From contig JACGWO010000007.1 in assembly GCA_034509735.1 (NCBI GenBank), positions 21,914,046 through 21,978,045 of the forward strand: a stretch of DNA of 64,000 nucleotides, written 5' to 3'. A program made the position numbers and the translations under genes. Every line of letters starts with the position of its first letter. Within the stretch, counting starts at the first letter, position 1. Below the pieces are notes generated by a model, which had not been told where the DNA came from, ran no database searches, and worked only from the letters and a program-made list of their open reading frames with translations. This document shows positions 22,104-33,772 of the stretch, piece by piece. The DNA comes from Sesamum alatum (Eukaryota > Streptophyta > Magnoliopsida > Lamiales > Pedaliaceae).

Positions 22104-23563
22104 GCAAAAATATTAGAAAAATAAGCCAATAAGAATAGTAGTCCCAATTTTAAAAGATCGCGTGAGACACACATGCATTTTTCCGACGAGAACGGTGAAC
22201 TCTGACGAAAAAATGACTAAAATTATGAAAATTAAAATGATGCAAGACGAAAATGCTGCTAGAATAGGTGACCGTGAAGCCAATCTGATTGGACTTATGT
22301 AACTGTTCACTGCATAAGCAAAGTCCACAGACCGAAACGATATTTCGAGAAACTGGAACTACGCATTGGATGGCAGTTCATGAAATCAGTTTCTGTGGAT
22401 CGGTCTGAAATACTCCAAGTCAAGGAATCTCGAGATAGGGTATTGAGAATCCGTTTGAGACTTGCACTAAGCAATTGCAATCGCATTTCGTCGACAAGTG
22501 ACGAGGGTCGTCCATTCATTGTTAGTGGGTCAGCCAAGCCAGGTGCCAGCTGACTGAGGTGACTCGTGGGAACCGTCATATGGAAGACCTTGAGCAGGGT
22601 CGGTCGGTATGACTTGTATTCCGGGTTCCAACAGTACGAATTTGATCCTTGAACTTGAGGGACTGCTGAGATCACCTACATACCGTGCCTGTATCTTAGG
22701 TTTGGCAAGAGGCTACCAAGTCAAGTGACTCGGTTGTCATAAGCCCTATATAGTGCAGTCAAGATGTGTCGTGTGGACAGTAGTTCATAAGAGAGGATCC
22801 ATCTCCTGTCAAAAGGGTTGACAGTAATGTCTCACTTTACTCTAAGAATCATCCTCAATAAATATGTGGCCACAGTGACTGAACAATCGGATAGGATCCC
22901 TTTGACGTTTAGTATGGACAAGCCAAGGCTTAAGTCAAGAATGGATACCAACATTCTAAAGATCTATACCCTAGACTATAGTTGTGAGATAGTAGATAGA
23001 AGGATAAAAGTATTGGAGAGCTTAAATGTTCACGCCATAAATATTCATCTAGTCTCTAGTGCCATGGACCATTTCTAGACGGCCACCCATAGTGACGGAT
23101 GAATTCCCTTCATTAGATGATTGGAGCTTCGACCAAGTCTAGCTGAGGGTGAACCTAAAAAGTCACACACAATCCACCGCCAACAAAGGATTTAATTTAG
23201 AAATAATCTCGGGCGGTTGAACAATTTAATTGGATTAAATTCGTTCCCCCCCTTTTTCTTCTTTGAGTTGTTGATTCATTTAATTAGATTAAATGGAATT
23301 AACTAATAAATTAGATTTATTAGAATTGAGGAAATGGGCTTGAAATAAATAAATATTAATTATTTAAAGCTCTATGGTTTATTTAAATGGGATTTAAATA
23401 TTCCATAAATAATCCATCAAAGTGATGGACGAACGAGATTGAAGTAGAAAGATCAAGGGCCTAGATTACTTTGATTAATCTAAAGTCTAGCTTGACTAGG
23501 TCAAAATCCTAGTCAAAGTATGCCTCTTAAATTGGAGTTTAAAGAGGAATAGGATTCCACTTC

Positions 23564-23571
23564 TATAAATA
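23564..23571 (+). promoter_or_regulatory. LTR TATA box, unit 1
   Basis: tataaata in the context cttctataaatactcctaa, in the part of the LTR expected to drive element transcription; conserved at 25183 and 33160. Confidence 0.6.
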
Positions 23572-23645
23572 CTCCTAAAAGCACACACATTATGGGATTT
23601 TTTGATCAACTTGTGAGCACATATACACACACACACACATCGGCC

Positions 23646-23646
<1 letters not shown>

Positions 23647-23716
<70 letters not shown>
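23647..23716. repeat. (TC)n microsatellite
   Basis: About 70 bases of uninterrupted TC inside LTR unit 1. The counterpart in the 3' LTR is at 33242-33291, with one CG interruption. Confidence 0.97.
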
Positions 23717-23720
<4 letters not shown>

Positions 23721-23953
23721 CCTTCGAGAAAATTCCAAGTTCCTTACTTAACACAAGTGGACTTTAGATGGATTGATCACGTTAATTAATAACGTTTGGT
23801 CGATTCGTCCTCCCAAAAATACACACTTGGTTTCTTGCTAGCATGGGGATCAAGAATCGGTAGGGTTGCATGGACGATTTAGAGGATTCCTACCATTGGG
23901 ATCTTGGTGGCAAAACATGGGACAACGTGTGTAGCGGTACGAAGACAAATCTC

Positions 23954-25459
23954 ACAGACCGAAATGACATTCCGAGAAACTGGAACTGCACATTGGATGG
24001 CAGTTCATGAAATCAATTTCTGTGGATCCGTCTGAAACACTCCAAGTCAAGGAATCTCGAGATAGGGTATCGAGAATCCGTTTGAGACTTGCACTAAGAA
24101 ATTGTAGTCGCGTTTCATCGATAAGTGACGAGGTCATCCATGCATTGTTAGTGGGTCAGCCAGCTAGGTGCAAGCTGACTGAGGTGACTCATGTGAACCG
24201 TCATATTGAAGACATTGAGTAGGGTCGGTCGGTATGACTTGTATTCCCGATCCCAATAGTACGGATTTAATCCTCATACTTGAGGGACTGCTGAGATCAC
24301 CTACACACTGTGCTTGTATCTTAGGTTTGGCAAGAGGCTACTAAGTCAAGTGACTCGATTGTCATAAGCCCTATATAGTACAGTCAAGATGTGTAGTATG
24401 GGCACTAGGTCCTAAGAGAGGATCCATCTCCTATCAAAAGGGTTGATAGTAATGTCTCACTTTACTCTAAGACTCGTCCCCAATATGTGGCCGCAGTATC
24501 TTAACAATGGGATAGGATCCCTGTAACGTTTAGTGTGGACGAGCCAAGGCTTAAGTCAAGAATGGGTACCAACATCATAAAGATCCATACCCTAGACTAT
24601 AGCTGTGAGATAGAAGATCGAAGGGTAAACGTAATGGAGAGCCTAAATATTCACGCCATAAATATTCACCAAGTCGCTAGTGCCATGGACCGTTGCTAGA
24701 CGGTCACCCATGGTGATGGACGAATTTGCTTCATTAGATGATAGGAGATTTGACCAATTCTAGCCGAGGGTGAACCTAAAGAGTCACACGCAATTCGCCG
24801 TTGACAAAGGATTTAATTTAGAATTAATCTTGGGAGGTTGAACAATTTAATTAGATTAAATTGGTTCCCTTTTTTTTTCTTGGATTGTTGATTCCTTTAA
24901 TTAGATTAAATGGAATTAACTAATAAATTAGATTTATTAGAAATGAGGAACTAGGCTTGAAATAAATAAATATTAATTATTTAAAGTTCTATGGTTTATT
25001 TAAATAGGATTAAATTATTCCATAAATAATCTATCAAAGCGATGGACGGACGAGATTGAAGTAGAAAGATCAAGGGCCTAGATTAGTTTGACTAATCCAA
25101 AGTCTAGTTTGACTAGGTCAAAATTCTACTCAAAGTATGCTTCTTAAATTGGAGTTTGAAGAGTAATAGGATTCCCCACATCTATAAATACTCCTAAAAG
25201 CACACACATTATGGGATTTTTTGATCAACTTGTGAGCACATATACACACACACACACACACACACATGGGATTTTTAGACGGATTGATCACGTTAATTAA
25301 TAACACTTGGTCGATTCGTCCTCCCAAAATACACACTTGGTTTCTTGCTAGCATGGGGATCAAGAACCGGTAGGGTTGCGTGGATGATTTAGAGGATTCC
25401 TACCATTGGGATCTTGGTGGCAAAATGTGGAACAACGGGTGTAGCTGTACGAAGACAAA
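23954..25459 (+). repeat. Duplicated LTR unit 2 (1506 bp)
   Basis: Matches unit 1 and the 3' LTR but is more diverged (for example gtggccgcagtatcttaaca). It lacks about 100 bp that includes the whole TC tract, having cacacacatgggattttta instead. It joins the normal LTR tail at 25460. Confidence 0.88.
25183..25190 (+). promoter_or_regulatory. LTR TATA box, unit 2
   Basis: tataaata, the copy nearest the internal region. If the 5' LTR were active, this duplicated promoter would give two start regions about 1.6 kb apart. Confidence 0.55.
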
Positions 25460-25696
25460 ACTACAACTGAGTAGGTTTCTTTATCTACAGTTTCCATTTC
25501 AACCCTATCGTCACCATGAAAATTGCATGTTTAGTTTAATCATGAGATACACCGAACACCAGGGAGGTTCAAGAGAACATCCCTTGAATGTGTGTTTACG
25601 TTTCTGTACAAGCATGCTTAACTTCATGTTTTTTATTTTATATCACGCTTCCGCATTCGCGCTACTCCCCGGACGATCCACACGCCTTTCTTTCAG

Positions 25697-25709
25697 TGGT
25701 ATCAGAGCC
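25697..25709 (+). other. Copia-C primer binding site
   Basis: tggtatcagagcc one base after the LTR end (ca at 25694-25695); a perfect initiator tRNA-Met complement. Confidence 0.92.
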
Positions 25710-25900
25710 GGTTCGGTGTATAGGCCTAGGGTATTATGTGCTATACGTGTAAAGCATGATTTACGTCTCTTTTAATTTATGTTTGAAAGCATGTCGTATT
25801 TTCATGGATTTATCATTTTAATTTTGTATGAAATCTTGGTGTTCTTGATTTTCTTGGTTTCTTGAAAAACACACCAGAAAAATAAAAAAGAAAAAGAAAA

Positions 25901-26155
25901 ACGGCGAACGCAACAGCCGCCGGCTGACCGCACGGGCAAGCGGAGAAACCTGCGCGCGGCCGCCCTGCAAAGGCGCGCACAGCGCACGCGCGCATCAGGC
26001 GGCGCTGCCGACCGCAAGCGCAGGAGGCGTTGCTAGGCGCGCGCTCACGTAGACGGAGGTGCCTGCGGGGGCACGCCCGGCGCGCGGGACAGGGCAGTTG
26101 CGCGGCCAGTCAAGCCGTGCGCGCAGGGCTGCACTGCCGCAGCCCTCAACCGTCT
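25901..26155. other. CpG-rich leader block
   Basis: About 255 bases very rich in GC and CpG (for example cgcgcggccgccc, gcgcacgcgcgc) inside the otherwise AT-rich untranslated leader of Copia-C. Open frames here on both strands are products of base composition and match no protein family. Confidence 0.85.
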
Positions 26156-26504
26156 CCGATTTGGTTTTTCTTGTTTTATTTTTCAGAATTAATTATCTAG
26201 AATTATTTTATTATTTTTCATGTTTTTTTAAAGACATTATTTAGAATTATTTTATTTTACTTGGTTTGGAACCACAATATTTAATATTGTTTGAATAATG
26301 AGGAAAGGTTTTCCTAACAAAAAAAGAATTACCATTGTTACACCAACTTTGAATGCAGAAATTATTTCATTCTTTTTATGGATTGATGATGTTGGATATC
26401 ATGAATTATATTCAAATTGTTTGTGTTCAATGAGAATGGATGATCGCAAGCCCTAAACTGAATGTATGGTTTTAATTTTATGTTGGGCCTGTGTGCCTTG
26501 TTTA

Positions 26505-26565
26505 TCTTCTTCTTCTTCTTCTTCTTCTTTCTTCTTCTTCTTCTTCTTCTTCTTCTTCTTCTTCT

Positions 26566-26615
<50 letters not shown>
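26505..26615. repeat. Compound (CTT)n-(CT)n microsatellite
   Basis: CTT repeats from 26505 to about 26567, then CT repeats to about 26613, in the leader between the CpG block and gag. Confidence 0.95.
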
Positions 26616-26616
<1 letters not shown>

Positions 26617-27669
26617 GGTTACCTTGAAATAATAATAAGGCTTTCTATCTCCCTCCAAATGTACTCCCCCAGGTGTTCGTCGGGGTTTTTTTTTTAAGTT
26701 ATAATGAGAGTAGTATAGTTGTGAAGTTGCATTTTATTTTTGATGAAGAAGATGAAGGATGGCCCAGAAAGGAGAATCCAAGGAGTTCCATGGATCCCCG
26801 GTGAAAAAGAGGCAAGACCCATCAGTGTGTTGATGGGTTTCTATTATTGAATGTAATAGTGTAGGACCAACCTTAGATTGACTATAGATCCACCGCGGGC
26901 TCAGTGGGTCGCATATGATTCGGGCTTGTGATCATTCAACAGGGGTGTGCTAGGCTTTTATTTTGCATGTGGCTCATATGATGGATGAATGGTTTATTTA
27001 TCGTATTACTCCTATGTCATGCAAATCGTTTGTTGCATAATGTATGTATGTATGTGCTGTAATGAGATCTCGGTTATTAAACTCTCACTCGGTTGGACCA
27101 AGTTAAATATTAGACCTTTAATAAATGGACTAGAACTCCAGTAGTGCGTCCAAGCCTTCTATCCATGACAAAGTGAGGAAGCTAGTTTCAGTCAATTGCG
27201 TGTCTCACGAGTTGTGGCACGTCTCTTGTCTTGAAAATAAGCTGCACTTTGTTGTGAACAAAGTGAATAACTCATGTTGCCTGTCTCACGAGTCTTGGGG
27301 GTAGCACTGAGTGCTATAATTCAGTTGATTGGGTCAGGTCTAACGCCTGAATAACGTGATTCGCTTGGAGTCCCCGGGATCATGTAAAAGGGTGAGGCAA
27401 GACATCTTGGAAATCTCATTGGATGAGAATGGTATGGAATACCTCCCACAAGTTGTTTTTCATGTGAATCCAAAAAATGGGGTATGGAAAACATCATTGT
27501 GGATCCCAAGCCTACTAGAAAATGGTTTTCCGAAAACAACGTTTGACAGTGCGGTGTTATCGTCGAAATAGTGGGAGCATTAAATGACTGAAGTCCAAGT
27601 CTTTAATTATTATTAAAAACTATTTTAATTCAGCTGATTATATTCCGTTTTAAATGTAGATTTAAAACC

Positions 27670-28530
27670 ATGTCTAAGAACCCGTTATCAACCGTACTTG
27701 AGACAAACAAATTTAATGGAACAAATTACAACAACTGATTGTGCAATCTGAGGATAGTCCTCGATTATAAGAACCAAGGCTGTCATGGACAAGCCGTTTC
27801 TTTGGACTTTGCCGGAAGGATCCACGCCCAAAGAACGTGAGACGTTCGAGACTTGACATCAGGATAACCGGAAAGTCTGCAACATCATACTGGCATCTAT
27901 GACTAATGAGATACAGAAGCAGTATGAGAGGCTAGACACCGTTCCTTCCATAATGGCTCGCCTGAAGGATTGCTATGCAGTCCCGGACCGGCATACTAGG
28001 TATGTCGCGACGAAGGCGTTCTTTGCAAATAAGATGACCGAAGGATCCTTTATACATGAGAATGGGGTCAAGATGCTTACCTTAGTGGAAAAGTTCAAAG
28101 TCCTCAAAGCAGGGCTCGATAATGAGACGTACATTGATGTGATCCTTCAGTCACTCCCACCCTCCTTCGACTAATTCATTGTTAACTACAACATGGATTC
28201 CCTTGAGAAGGGCATTCATGAGTTGATCATTATGTTGGTGCAATACGAGGCTACGACCAAAAAGTCTGCGCCATCGGTATTGTTTGGAGAGACTTCGACT
28301 TCCAAGACGAAAGGCAAGGGTATCGGACGTTGAAAAAGGAAGAAGGGAAAGAGAAAGGCCGTTAAAGCCGCTGGCAACACTAGGAGCGTTCCCGTTGCCA
28401 AAGTGAGGAAAGGCAAAGGGAAAAGGAAGGTTGACTCAAAGCAACAAGTCAAGGCAAATGACATATGTATTTCATTGCCGTGACAAAGGGCATTGGAAGA
28501 GAGATTACCCCAAACTCCTTTCCAAGCAAG
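27670..28530 (+). pseudogene. Copia-C gag pseudogene
   Basis: The ATG at 27670 gives MSKNPLSTVLETNKFNGTNYNN and then a TGA where families have Trp. A further frame break follows, then a long readable block at 27899-28170 (IQKQYERLDTVPSIMARL, ILQSLPPSFD). A Lys-rich stretch precedes the knuckle near 28464-28510, which reads VFHCRDKGHWKRDY: only one Cys and the His of CX2CX4HX4C survive. Gag would package element RNA; this copy cannot. Confidence 0.88.
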
Positions 28531-28539
28531 GTACGTTTG

Positions 28540-31500
28540 TGATTGAAATTAATATGGTCGCTAACTCTGCCTCTTTGGTATTAGATACCGGCTGTGGAGC
28601 TCACATTTGCAACGACTTGCAGGTGTTGAAAAGAAGCAGAAAATGGAGTAGCGATGATATAGTCCTAAAGCTTGGCAACGGCAAGGCCGTTGCTACAGAA
28701 GCAGTAGGAACCGCCACCTTAGTAGTTAGTGATCGTATTAGGATAGATTTGGAGGAATTTTATGATGTACCTAGCATGATAAAAAAAATATCATTTCCAT
28801 TCCATTGTTAGACAAAAGTGGTTATGAGTTTTCAATCAATAAAAAATTGCTTTTATTTGATGAAGGATGAATTTGCTCATCTGCTTGATACACTTAATAA
28901 CGGACTCTATATCTTGCAACAATCGAATTTCATTATGAATTCTCAACATAAATGCAAAATAGATAATCACGGGGACGCACAACTATGTCATGTAAGGCCA
29001 GGTCACATCTCTCAAGAAAGGATGAAGAAGTTGGTAGACTCAAAGAACCTAGAGGTTGGGACTTAAGCGATTCTACCAACTTTTGAATCCTTTCTTAAAG
29101 GGAAAATGACCAAGAGTCTCTTTGTAGGTCAAAGTAGGCTTGCCGCAGGTCTATTGGACTTGGTCCATACAGACATGTGTGGACCACTAAGGACACAAGC
29201 AAGATGTGGTTTCTCCTACTTCATAACCTTTACCGATGATCACTCACGGTATGGTTATGTTTACCTAGTGAGGTACAAGTCAAAAGCTCTTGAGAAGTTT
29301 AAAGACTTTAGACTTGAAGTTGAGAACCAAACTGAGTGCAAAATTAAAGTCCTACGGTCAGACCGAGGCGGCGAATACCTTAGTGGCGAGTTTCTCGATT
29401 ATCTAAAAGCAAATGGTATAGTCTTTGAATGGACACCCCCGGGACACCGCAGTTAAACAGCGTCTCTGAAAAGAGGAATCCAACCCTGTTAGACATGGTC
29501 CGATCCATGATGATTTTTACCGAACTGCCCTTGTCTTTTTGGGGTTACCAACTGGAAACAACAGCCAAGTTGCTAAACTTAGCTCTGACCAGTGCCGTGA
29601 CCCAAACACCATATGAGATATGGTATGGCAAGCCTGTTTCCTACAAATACTTGAGAGTGTGGGGCAGCCCTGTATATGTCAAGAGGTTAGTGGGAGACAA
29701 GTTAGAATCAAGGTCTAGCTTGTGCAGGTTCGTTGAATATCCTAAAGAAACTACAGGTTATTACTCCTATGACCCCTCGGAACAAAAGGTCTTTGTTTCG
29801 AGGAATGCAGTGTTCTTGGAGAAAGGTTTTCCAATGAGTGTCCAACGTGATGAACTGCTCCTTGAAGAATCAAGTGAGACGAATCAGTCATCAGCGCCAG
29901 AAGCTGCGGATACCTCACTTAGAGGTTTTTATGATAAGTACCCAACCTGTCGAGCCAACTCGCGAGGATCAACATGCCAGGCATGTCGAACAACCTCACA
30001 AGGAGCCAACCACGGTACTTGAACCGCCAGCTCCTGTCATGTCTGCGCCCGCAGTCACCACTGACGTTCCAATCCTCCGTAGTTTAGCTAGAGTGCCTCG
30101 CCCTCCCGTGAGGTATGGCTTCCTAGGCATGACCGGTCAACTGGACAAGGATCCTAAGATATATGGGACGCGATGTCTGACATCCACTCGGGAAAGTGGC
30201 TTGAGGCAATGAAAGCCTAAATGGACTTCATAAGCACAAACCAAGTGTGGACACTTGTAGATCCACCCAAAGGCGTTAAACCAGTCGGGTGTAAATGGGT
30301 CTATAAGCGTAAACTTAGCATTGATGGAGAAGTTACCACCTTCAAGGCTAGGCTAGTGGCGAAAGGTTACACTCAACGACCCGAGGTCAACTTTGAGGAT
30401 ACCTACTCGCCAGTAGCCATGGCTAAGTCCATTCGAATCATGCTTGTCGTAGCTGCATGGTATGACTATGGAATGTGGCAGATGGATGTGAAAACGATAT
30501 TTCTCAACGGTTTTGTTGAGGAAAAGATCGATATGGAACAACCGGAGGGATTCACTGTTGCTGGAGAAGATCAGAAAGTTTTCCGTCTCCAAAAGTCCAT
30601 CTATAGCCTCAAAACAAAGCATCCGTCGTTAGAACATTTTGTTTTTGATGAAGTGTTACAAAGATATGATTTTATCAAAATCGAATATGGCCCTTGTGTG
30701 TACAAGAAGGCCAGTGAGAGCTCTATAGTGTTCCTGGTGCTTTATGTGGACAGCATTATGCTCATTGGGAATGACGTTAGAATGTTAAGTGACACAAAAA
30801 CATGGTTATCCACGCAATTTTTCATGAAGGATTTGGGTGAAGCTTTTTACATTCTAGGCATCTAGATCGTTAGGGACAGATCTAGAGAATGTTAGGACTA
30901 ACCCAAAACTCGTATATGGAGAAAATCCTGAAAAGATTTAACATGGATAACTTCAAACGAGGTTTCCTTCCGATGCAGACATGGGATCAAGTTATCCAAG
31001 AAACACTCTCCCAAGACTGATGAGGAGCTTGAAAGGATGAAAGGCATCCATTATGCTTCTGCCGTGGGCAGCATCCAATACGCCGTCCACTGCACGAGGC
31101 CTGACATTGCTTACGCCTTGAGTTTAACAAGTAAATATCAGTCCTGTGCAGGCGAGATGCATTGGAATGCAGTCAAGAGCATCCTTAAGTACCTAAGAAG
31201 GACTAAGGATATGTTCTCTTGGTCTATGGAAATGGAGAATTGATTTTGAAAGATTTTAGCGACACTAGCTTTCAGACGGACGACAATGATGCCAAGTCTA
31301 AGTCGGGATATGTGTTCAAACTCAATGGTGGTGTGGTAGCATGGAAATGTTCCAAGCAAGAAACCACAACTCATTCCACCATTGAAGCCAAATACATAGC
31401 AGCTTTAGAAGCTGCCAAAGAAGCAGTTTGGATGAGAAACTACATCCAAGAGTTGGGTGTGGTGCCTAGCATTGCCGAGCCCGTGGTTATCTTCTGTGAT

Positions 31501-31731
31501 AACAACAAAGCAATAACGCAAGCAAAAGAACCGAGATCCCATCACCGATCTAAGCACATTCTTAGACGCTACCACCTTTTGAGGGAAATGGTAGGAAGAG
31601 GTGACGTTCAGATGCACCGAGTCAGCTCAACAGACAACACATCAGATCCATTAACAATGCCTATGTTAATAATTGCTCATACCCAACATCTTGAGAAGAT
31701 GGGGATCAGGCACAATGGCAATTGGCTTTAG
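28540..31731 (+). pseudogene. Copia-C pol pseudogene (PR, INT, RT, RNase H)
   Basis: The protease reads LVLDTGCGAHIC near 28577-28610 with the DTG catalytic triad intact. GAG-pre-integrase lies near 28975-29040. The integrase core runs 29106-29456 (LDLVHTDMCGP, TFTDDHSRYGY, LRSDRGGEY), then a one-frame shift to 29429-30022. RT at 30221-30865 keeps FKARLVAKGYTQ and WQMDVKTIFLNGF, but the palm box reads YVDS in place of YVDD, so one catalytic Asp is lost. RNase H at 31219-31731 (SDTSFQTDDNDAKSKSGYVF, HSTIEAKYIA) is nearly open. At least five breaks overall. Confidence 0.9.
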
Positions 31732-31745
31732 GTCAAGTGGGAGAT
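31732..31745 (+). other. Copia-C polypurine tract
   Basis: gtcaagtgggagat directly before the TG of the 3' LTR; the usual plant copia plus-strand primer site. Confidence 0.85.
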
Positions 31746-33240
31746 TGTTGGAATATGTGACCATGAATCCAATCTGGTTGGGCTTATGTAACCTATGTCT
31801 GAACAGTTTCGGTGTCTTAATAATTATCATGAATAAGAAAGTGATATTCATTTGGCTTAATACTTTTTTTGTGTTCACTTACTGCTTTATATTAACTGTT
31901 CACTGCATAAGCAAAGTCCACAAACCGAAACGACATTCCGAGAAACTGGAACTGCACATTGGATGGAAGTTTACGAAATCATTTTCTATGGATCGGTCTG
32001 AAATACTCCAAGTCAAGTAAACTCAAGATAAGGTATTGAGAATCCGTTTGGGACTTGTACTAAGAAATTGCAGTAGCGTTTCGTCGACAAGTGACGAGGG
32101 TCGTCCATGCAATGTTAGTGGGTCAGCGAGCTAGGTGCCAGCTGACTCTGGTGACTCGTGGGAACCGTCATATGGAAGACCTTGAGTAGGGTCGGTCGGT
32201 ATGAATCGTATTCCCGGTTCCAACAGTACGGATTTGATCCTCGAACTTGAGGGACTGCTGAGATCACCTACACACCGTGCCTGTATCTTAAGTTTGGCAA
32301 GAGGCTACCTAGTCAAGTGACTCAGTTGTCATAAGCTCTATCTAGTGCAGTCAAGATGTGTAGGGTGGACAGTAGGTCCTAAGAGAGGATCCATCTCCTG
32401 TCAAAAGGGTTGACAGTAATGTCTCACTTTACTCTAAGAATCGTCCTCAATAAATATGTGGCCCACAGTGACTGAACAATAGGATAGGATCCCTGTGACG
32501 TTTAGTATGAACAAGCCAAGACTTAAGTCAAGAATGGGTACCAACATCCTAAAGATCCCCTAGACTATAGTTTTGTGAGATAGTAGATGGAAGGATAAAA
32601 GTATTGGAGAGCCTAAATGTTCACGCCATAAAAGTTCATTCTAGTCTCTAGTGCCATGGACCGTTTCTAGACGGCCACCCATGGTGACGGATGAATTCCC
32701 TTCAATTAGATGATTGGAGCTTCGACCAAGTCTAGCTGAGGGTAAACCTAAAGAGTTACACACAATCCGCCAACGACAAATGATTTGCTTTAGAAATAAT
32801 CTCGGGAGGTTGAACAATTCTTATTGGATTAAATTCGTTCCTCCCTTTTTTTTTCTCTTTGGATTGTTGATTCATTTAATTAGATTAAATGGAATTAACT
32901 AATAAATTAGATTTATTAGAATTGAGGAAATGGGCTTGAAATAAATAAATACTAATTATTTAAAGCTCTATGGTTTATTTAAATAGGATTTAAATATTCC
33001 ATCAATAATCCATCAAAGTGATGGACGGACGAGATTGAAGTAGAAAGATCAAGGGCCTAGATTAGTTTGATTAATCTAACGTCTAGTTTGACTAGGTCAA
33101 AATCCTAGTCAAAGTATGCTTCTTAAATTGGAGTTTGAAGAAAAATAGGATTCCACTTCTATAAATACTCCTAAAAGCACACACATTATGGGAGTTTTTG
33201 ATAAACTTGTGGGCACATACAACACACACACACATCGGCC

Positions 33241-33284
<44 letters not shown>

Positions 33285-33772
33285 CTCTCTCGTCCCCTTT
33301 CTCTTTTCCTTCAAGAAAATTCCAAGTTCCTTACTTAACACAAGAGGACTTTAGATGGATTGATCACGTTAATTAATAACGTTTGGTCGATTCGTCCTCC
33401 CAAAATACACACTTGGTTTCTTGCTAGCACGAGGATCAAGAACCGGTAGGGTTGCGTGGATAATTTAGAGGATTCCTATCATTGAGATCTTGGTGGCAAA
33501 ACGTGGAACAATGTGTGTAGCGATACGAAGACAAAACTACAACCGGGTAGGTTTCTTTATTTACAGTTTTCATTTCAACCCTATGGCCACCATGATAATT
33601 GCATGTTTAGTTTAATTATGAGATACACCAAACACCCAGGAGGTTCAAGGGAACACCCCTTGAACGTGTGTTTACGTTTCTGTACAAGCATGCTTAATTT
33701 CATGTTTTTTTATTTTATATCGCGCTTCCGCATTCGCGCTCCTTCCGGGACGATCCACACGCTTTTTTTTCA
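31746..33772 (+). repeat. Copia-C 3' LTR
   Basis: 2027 bp, starting tgttggaatatgtgacc and ending gctttttttt ca. A single unit without the duplication seen in the 5' LTR. TATA box at 33160-33167 and TC microsatellite at 33242-33291. Confidence 0.92.
33160..33167 (+). promoter_or_regulatory. LTR TATA box, 3' LTR
   Basis: tataaata within cttctataaatactcctaa, identical in context to the 5' LTR copy at 23564. Confidence 0.55.

Larger units (their letters stand above)
17786..22256. other. Gene-free block rich in small repeats
   Basis: Between Copia-B and Copia-C. It holds the inverted repeats, exon remnant, MITE, SINE and hairpin listed separately. I see nothing assignable in 17786-18064, 20607-21205 and 21480-21926 beyond AT-rich sequence with poly-T and poly-A runs. 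Confidence 0.6.
22327..23953 (+). repeat. Duplicated LTR unit 1 (1627 bp)
   Basis: Begins acagaccgaaacg and ends at the second acagaccgaaatg. It retains the long TC microsatellite (23647-23716) and is closer to the 3' LTR than unit 2 is (for example gtggccacagtgactgaaca). Confidence 0.88.
22257..25695 (+). repeat. Copia-C 5' LTR with internal tandem duplication
   Basis: Starts tgctagaatagg (the 3' copy starts tgttggaatatg) and ends ctttctttca. It lacks about 100 bp near the start that the 3' LTR has (after cttatgtaac). From 22327 the body runs to 23953, then restarts at 23954 and runs to 25459 before the common LTR tail. Confidence 0.9.
22257..33772 (+). mobile_element. Copia-C: 11.5-kb copia retrotransposon, degenerate
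   Basis: The perfect 5-bp target duplication aatgc (22252-22256, 33773-33777) proves one insertion. The 3' LTR is 2027 bp, but the 5' LTR is 3439 bp because of an internal duplication. Inside are the primer binding site, a 2-kb leader with a CpG-rich block and microsatellites, gag-pol remnants and a polypurine tract. The gag type (SIMARLKDCYAVPDRHTRY, ILQSLPPSFD) is the common dicot Tork/TAR-like form; the lineage is inference. LTRs differ by roughly a tenth by eye near their right ends, so the element is not young. Confidence 0.94.

Noticed and set aside
22257..25695. Two adjacent elements or solo LTRs in place of one enlarged LTR
   Set aside because: No target duplication or TG/CA boundary occurs at 23953/23954, while aatgc flanks the whole of 22257-33772.
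25802..26017. Ala/Arg-rich open frames on both strands
   Set aside because: Caused by the CpG-rich leader block; no domain and no start context.
26491..26697. Leu/Ser-repeat protein (and the Arg/Lys/Glu-repeat frame on the other strand)
   Set aside because: Translation of the CTT/CT microsatellite.
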